8,615 nt of DNA, taken from contig JAUNUL010000115.1 in NCBI GenBank assembly GCA_030538175.1, positions 1-8,615 on the forward strand, read 5' to 3'. Under the pieces are notes generated by a model that was not told the DNA's origin, made no database searches, and saw only the letters and a program-made list of their open reading frames with translations. Position numbers and translations under genes: made by a program. The stretch comes from Propionibacteriaceae bacterium (lineage in GTDB: Bacteria; Actinomycetota; Actinomycetes; Propionibacteriales; Propionibacteriaceae). This document shows positions 6,215-8,615 of the stretch, piece after piece (position 1 is the stretch's first letter; every line of letters begins with the position of its first letter).

Positions 6215-6774
6215 CGTCGAATCCTTTTGAACGTCACGTAGTGATCGTCGGTCCAGTAGTGGATGCGATCATTGTCGCCCGTGACGATGCGTCGCGCCCC
6301 ACGATTGCGCGAACCCGGGGTGTCCACGGTGTATTCGCGATAGAACCCACGCCGTTCCTGCGGCAGGATCCGCTCGAAATTCCCGAAGGTCGATCCATCT
6401 TTCTCGTATGGGAACGGCCCACCGGCGTCGATCAGCTCCAGCGTGCGGACCGCTTCCTTAGGCAGCTCCCCCACCTCGATGAACGGCAGCCCGGAGACGG
6501 GATCGACGGTTGCGGGGCGGGTGGTCTGCGTACGCCCCGTCGGCGCGCGGGAGGTCTGCGTACGCCCGCTCGGTGCGGTGGACGTCGCCGTCGACGTCGG
6601 CTGGGCGCGCTCGGTGGTGCCAACCGTCGCGGTCGGTGCGGGTGCGGGGGTCGTCTGCGTACGCCCGGCTTCCCCGCCACCGCCACCGATCAGCCACCAG
6701 GCGCCGACCGCGACCAGCAGAACAAGGGCGATGATCGACCACAGCCGCCGGTTCTGCGGCGAGGGTGTGGTCAC
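6211..6774 (-). CDS. Membrane-anchored guanyl-specific ribonuclease of the RNase Sa/barnase (N1/T1) family
   Basis: 187 residues. Residues 8-10 are basic (NRR), then a transmembrane or uncleaved signal segment spans about 11-30 (LWSIIALVLLVAVGAWWLIG). A Thr/Pro/Ala/Arg linker (31-90) contains three GRTQT units. The RNase domain covers about 95-187 and aligns without gaps to Streptomyces RNase Sa at a constant offset of 93. The general base Glu147 (Sa Glu54), Arg158 (Arg65), Arg162 (Arg69) and general acid His178 (His85) are all present, inside REYTV, RNRGARRI and DDHYVTF. Neither RNase Sa disulfide cysteine is conserved (Cys7 is Glu100; the chain ends before Cys96). The domain should be displayed outside the membrane; I see no obvious signal-peptidase site. 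GTG 6774 overlaps the ThiE-like stop (GTGA) and no Shine-Dalgarno precedes it, so translation is likely coupled. G+C over 6211-6420 is about 59% by hand count, below its neighbours. Probably a secreted antibacterial, nutritional or envelope RNase paired with the barstar. Confidence 0.93.
   Translation of the reverse strand: MTTPSPQNRRLWSIIALVLLVAVGAWWLIGGGGGEAGRTQTTPAPAPTATVGTTERAQPTSTATSTAPSGRTQTSRAPTGRTQTTRPATVDPVSGLPFIEVGELPKEAVRTLELIDAGGPFPYEKDGSTFGNFERILPQERRGFYREYTVDTPGSRNRGARRIVTGDNDRIHYWTDDHYVTFKRIRR
6524..6665. repeat. Three copies of GTCTGCGTACGCC encoding GRTQT units
   Basis: The 13-mer GTCTGCGTACGCC occurs exactly at 6524-6536, 6554-6566 and 6653-6665. On the minus strand it encodes the GRTQT units (residues 37-41, 70-74 and 80-84) of the RNase linker. 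The first two copies are 30 nt apart and the third is 99 nt away, all multiples of three, so gain or loss of a unit keeps the frame. This points to linker growth by in-frame duplication. Confidence 0.75.
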
Positions 6775-7565
6775 GAGATGGTCGGCGGCGGTGTGCCGTC
6801 AGCCGAGGGCTTGGGCTGGACCGGGATGAACGGATCAGCCTGCAGACCCTGGCGGAACACCGAGCTCAGGAAGTTCTGCATCTCCGGGTCCTCATTCCAG
6901 GCCTCGCGCAACTTCCGGGACAGACGACGGGCCGCGGCCTCGGCATCCGCCGCACGCGTGATTGCGCGGGTTACCCAAACCCGACGGGCACCAGCGGCCA
7001 GCACGTCATCGATGGTGTCCTCGTCAATCCCGCCGCTGGCGAACCAGGGCTTCGACGCCGGGTCACCAGGGGGCTGGACGGTGGCGGTGAAGCGCACCAG
7101 ATCGTGGCCCGGGGCACGATAGTTCGGGTGAGCCTTCGACAGATAGACCGGCCCGATCGACAGATAGTTGACCTCCTGGTCCACCGCCGCCGCGTTGACC
7201 TGGTCCTCGTCGTGCGCGGACTGGCCGATGAGCGCCCACTGGTGCAGCATCGGTCGCGCGACCTTCGGCATCGGATCAGCCTGGGACAGGTGCAACACAT
7301 CCGCGCTGAACTGCTTGGCCAACGTCGGTGATCCATTGACCACCACGAGCCCCTGATAGTGATAGGCCACGGTGCGCGCCAGATCCAGGGCCTCCAGCAG
7401 TTGCTCGTCGGTGGCGTCATCCTGGCGCACCTGCAGGATGTCCACCCCGCCCGCGAACGCCTTGTCCACGAAGCTGGCGAAGTCGCCCAGCTCCGTGCGC
7501 AGGTCCGTGCTCAGATAGAGTCGAGCGGTTCTGAGCCGGACGTCGAGTCCCATGAGTGCTGTCAC
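6771..7565 (-). CDS. Thiamine-phosphate-synthase (ThiE)-like TIM-barrel protein with eroded active site
   Basis: 264 residues. The order of motifs follows ThiE: ARLYLSTD (14-21), AFAGGVDILQVR (36-47), GLVVVNG (72-78), SADVLHLSQAD (87-97), GQSAH (114-118), YLSIGPVYLS (134-143), FASGGI (175-180), and an AITRAADAEAAARRL end (201-215). True ThiE joins HMP-diphosphate and thiazole phosphate. Several ligands are changed: the Lys of QxREK is Asp49, the Asp after Asn77 is Gly78, and the diphosphate loop Thr-x-Thr-Lys after GP(I/V) is replaced by LSKA (142-145). Arg47, Asn77, Asp97 and Ser116 remain. A tail of about 45 residues (220-264), absent from ordinary ThiE, ends in a Pro-rich segment. It is the first gene of the operon and overlaps the RNase start by 4 nt. 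GTG 7565 is chosen because TAGGCT lies 7 nt upstream; ATG 7553 is the alternative. I infer a non-thiamine or regulatory role; residual activity is possible. Confidence 0.8.
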   Translation of the reverse strand: MTALMGLDVRLRTARLYLSTDLRTELGDFASFVDKAFAGGVDILQVRQDDATDEQLLEALDLARTVAYHYQGLVVVNGSPTLAKQFSADVLHLSQADPMPKVARPMLHQWALIGQSAHDEDQVNAAAVDQEVNYLSIGPVYLSKAHPNYRAPGHDLVRFTATVQPPGDPASKPWFASGGIDEDTIDDVLAAGARRVWVTRAITRAADAEAAARRLSRKLREAWNEDPEMQNFLSSVFRQGLQADPFIPVQPKPSADGTPPPTIS

Positions 7566-7572
7566 GCAGGTC

Positions 7573-7578
7573 AGCCTA
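7573..7578 (-). promoter_or_regulatory. Candidate -10 box TAGGCT for the ThiE-like/RNase/barstar operon
   Basis: On the minus strand TAGGCT (7578-7573) is followed by GACCTGC and then GTG 7565. This is the same hexamer and nearly the same spacing as at the prenyl synthase start, so the operon mRNA is probably leaderless. No Shine-Dalgarno precedes the GTG. This would be the single promoter for all three genes, since the next two starts overlap upstream stops. Confidence 0.5.
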
Positions 7579-7634
7579 GGACAGCCAAACCATGTCCGAC
7601 ACCCCGGGAGAGATGGGACACATCACTCCCTTTC

Positions 7635-7657
7635 CCTGCCTAGACTGCGGGGGCAGG
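7635..7657 (+). promoter_or_regulatory. Candidate pknL promoter: TAGACT -10 inside an inverted repeat
   Basis: TAGACT (7641-7646) matches TANNNT and the helD hexamer. It is flanked by CCTGCC (7635-7640) and GGCAGG (7652-7657), a perfect 6-bp inverted repeat with an 11-nt spacer, so a dimeric regulator could cover the -10 and start site. No good -35 is visible. The transcript start would be near 7653, giving a leader of about 50 nt with GGAG at 7695-7698. The rest of the 139-nt divergent gap (7566-7704) holds the operon promoter for the minus strand and a loose TGTCC/GGACA dyad (7593-7597, 7616-7620). Confidence 0.35.
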
Positions 7658-7704
7658 CTGCACGAGTGTCCTCTTCCCCATACTTGCTGCTTTCGGAGCG
7701 TGAC

Positions 7705-8615
7705 GTGACAACAACCAGCATCGGTGACCCCCTGGTCGGCGTTTTGCTGGACGGTCGCTACCAAATTCTGGAGCGTCTGGCGCGCGGGGGCATGGCAACG
7801 GTCTATCGGGCCACCGACATGCGGCTCGCCCGCGTCGTCGCCATCAAGGTGATGCACGACGGGCTCGGCGAGGACAAGGACTTCATCCGCAAGTTCGACC
7901 GCGAGGCCCGCCTGGCCGCCAAGCTCTGCCACCCCAACGTGGTGGGGGTCTTCGATCAGGGCCACGACGCCGGCCGGCCCTATATCGTCATGGAGCTCGT
8001 CGAGGGCTGCACGTTGCGGAACGTGATCGCCAAGGACACCCCGATGGAGCCGCTGCGCGCGCTCGAGTTGATCGACCTGATCCTCGCCGCGCTGTGCGCC
8101 GCCCACGAGAACGGCATGGTCCATCGCGACATCAAGCCCGAGAACGTGCTGATCTCCGCCCGGGGTCAGCTCAAGGTCGCCGACTTCGGGCTGGCCCGTG
8201 CCGTCAGCGCCCACACGACCGCGACCCAGGACGTGCTGATCGGCACCGTGTCCTATCTGCCGCCGGAGCTGGTGCTGCACGGCAAGGCGGATACTCGCTC
8301 GGATGTCTATGCGACCGGGGTCGTCCTGTTCGAGTTGCTGACCGGCACGAAGCCGTATACGGGTGAAACCCCGATCCAGGTGGCGTACGCCCACGTGCAC
8401 AACCGCATCCCGGCACCTTCCACCCGACTGGATACGCACTGGCAGGTGTCGCGCAATGGCATCCCGCCCTATCTGGATGCCCTGGTGTGCGCCGCCACGC
8501 AGCGCGAACCGGAGAAACGTCCCGCCGATGCGCGGGAATTCCGGGTGATGGTGCGCAGCGCGATCGAGGCCCTGTCGCGGGGAATTATGGATGACCCCGC
8601 GCTGACGGCACGCTT
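7705..8615 (+). CDS. pknL: PknL-like serine/threonine protein kinase (C-terminus outside window)
   Basis: 303 complete codons are visible and the frame is open at the right edge. The N-terminus DPLVGVLLDGRYQI strongly resembles M. tuberculosis PknL (DPLESALLDSRYLV). All kinase motifs are present: glycine loop LARGGMATVY (25-34, with Ala26 where most have Gly, as in PknL), VAIKVM with Lys48, alpha-C Glu67, hinge MELVEG, HRDIKPEN (140-147, catalytic Asp142), DFG (160-162), an activation loop with several Thr before GT, PPE (186-188), and RSDVY (198-202). The domain ends around residue 280; the juxtamembrane and membrane segments expected in PknL (about 400 residues) lie outside. GTG 7705 is the start: GGAG (7695-7698) sits 6 nt upstream. 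In mycobacteria PknL phosphorylates the DNA-binding protein Rv2175c, encoded next to it; no such gene is seen here. Kinase assignment is certain; orthology to PknL rests on N-terminal likeness and synteny. Confidence 0.93.
   Translation, partial: MTTTSIGDPLVGVLLDGRYQILERLARGGMATVYRATDMRLARVVAIKVMHDGLGEDKDFIRKFDREARLAAKLCHPNVVGVFDQGHDAGRPYIVMELVEGCTLRNVIAKDTPMEPLRALELIDLILAALCAAHENGMVHRDIKPENVLISARGQLKVADFGLARAVSAHTTATQDVLIGTVSYLPPELVLHGKADTRSDVYATGVVLFELLTGTKPYTGETPIQVAYAHVHNRIPAPSTRLDTHWQVSRNGIPPYLDALVCAATQREPEKRPADAREFRVMVRSAIEALSRGIMDDPALTAR

Noticed and set aside
5846..6774. Contact-dependent inhibition or polymorphic toxin locus
   Set aside because: The RNase has a simple anchor and linker, with no long delivery module, LXG, WXG, RHS or two-partner-secretion domains, and no extra immunity genes nearby. 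A plain RNase-barstar pair is the safer reading.
7576..8439. Minus-strand open frame antisense to the kinase
   Set aside because: The overlapping kinase has every catalytic motif; the antisense translation is a shadow.
1..8615. tRNA, rRNA, CRISPR array, insertion sequence or attachment site
   Set aside because: I saw no cloverleaf-like stretch, regular repeat-spacer array, transposase motifs or terminal inverted repeats; coding density is near complete and no gene-free stretch exceeds 140 nt.

Overview
This is a GC-rich window (roughly two thirds G+C) with GTG and TTG starts, TANNNT -10 boxes and tightly packed genes. The gene families point to a high-GC Gram-positive bacterium (Actinomycetota). 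The polyprenyl synthase next to metF and followed by a PknL-type kinase resembles the Mycobacterium tuberculosis Rv2172c-Rv2173...Rv2176 neighbourhood. I cannot name the genus from sequence alone; a non-mycobacterial actinomycete (for example Propionibacteriaceae) is plausible but unproven.

Layout: (1) 1-1063, plus strand: the end of a probable membrane protein, then a small CrtI/amine-oxidase-like FAD protein with an eroded dinucleotide-binding motif. (2) 1137-3341, plus: a HelD/HelR-type UvrD-like ATPase that acts on RNA polymerase. (3) 3395-4366, minus: metF, convergent with helD across a GC-rich hairpin. (4) 4418-5805, plus, divergent from metF: a trans-isoprenyl diphosphate synthase and a small membrane protein with a C-terminal coiled coil. 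(5) 5846-7565, minus: a three-gene operon joined by 4-nt stop/start overlaps, encoding a degenerate thiamine-phosphate-synthase (ThiE)-like protein, a membrane-anchored RNase Sa/barnase-family ribonuclease, and its barstar-like inhibitor. (6) 7705 to the right edge, plus: a PknL-like Ser/Thr kinase cut off by the window.

Functionally most of the window is housekeeping (one-carbon metabolism, prenyl chain synthesis, RNA polymerase recycling, Ser/Thr signalling). The most unusual part is the ThiE-like/RNase/barstar operon lying between the prenyl synthase and the kinase. The RNase keeps every catalytic residue, sits behind a transmembrane anchor and a low-complexity GRTQT-repeat linker, has a local drop in GC, and is translationally coupled to a barstar and to a ThiE paralogue that has lost key thiamine-phosphate ligands. 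Three genes (metF, the prenyl synthase, the ThiE-like gene) have a TANNNT box 6-7 nt before the start codon, which suggests leaderless mRNAs. An 8-bp palindrome, GCGTACGC, occurs eight times, far above composition-based expectation.
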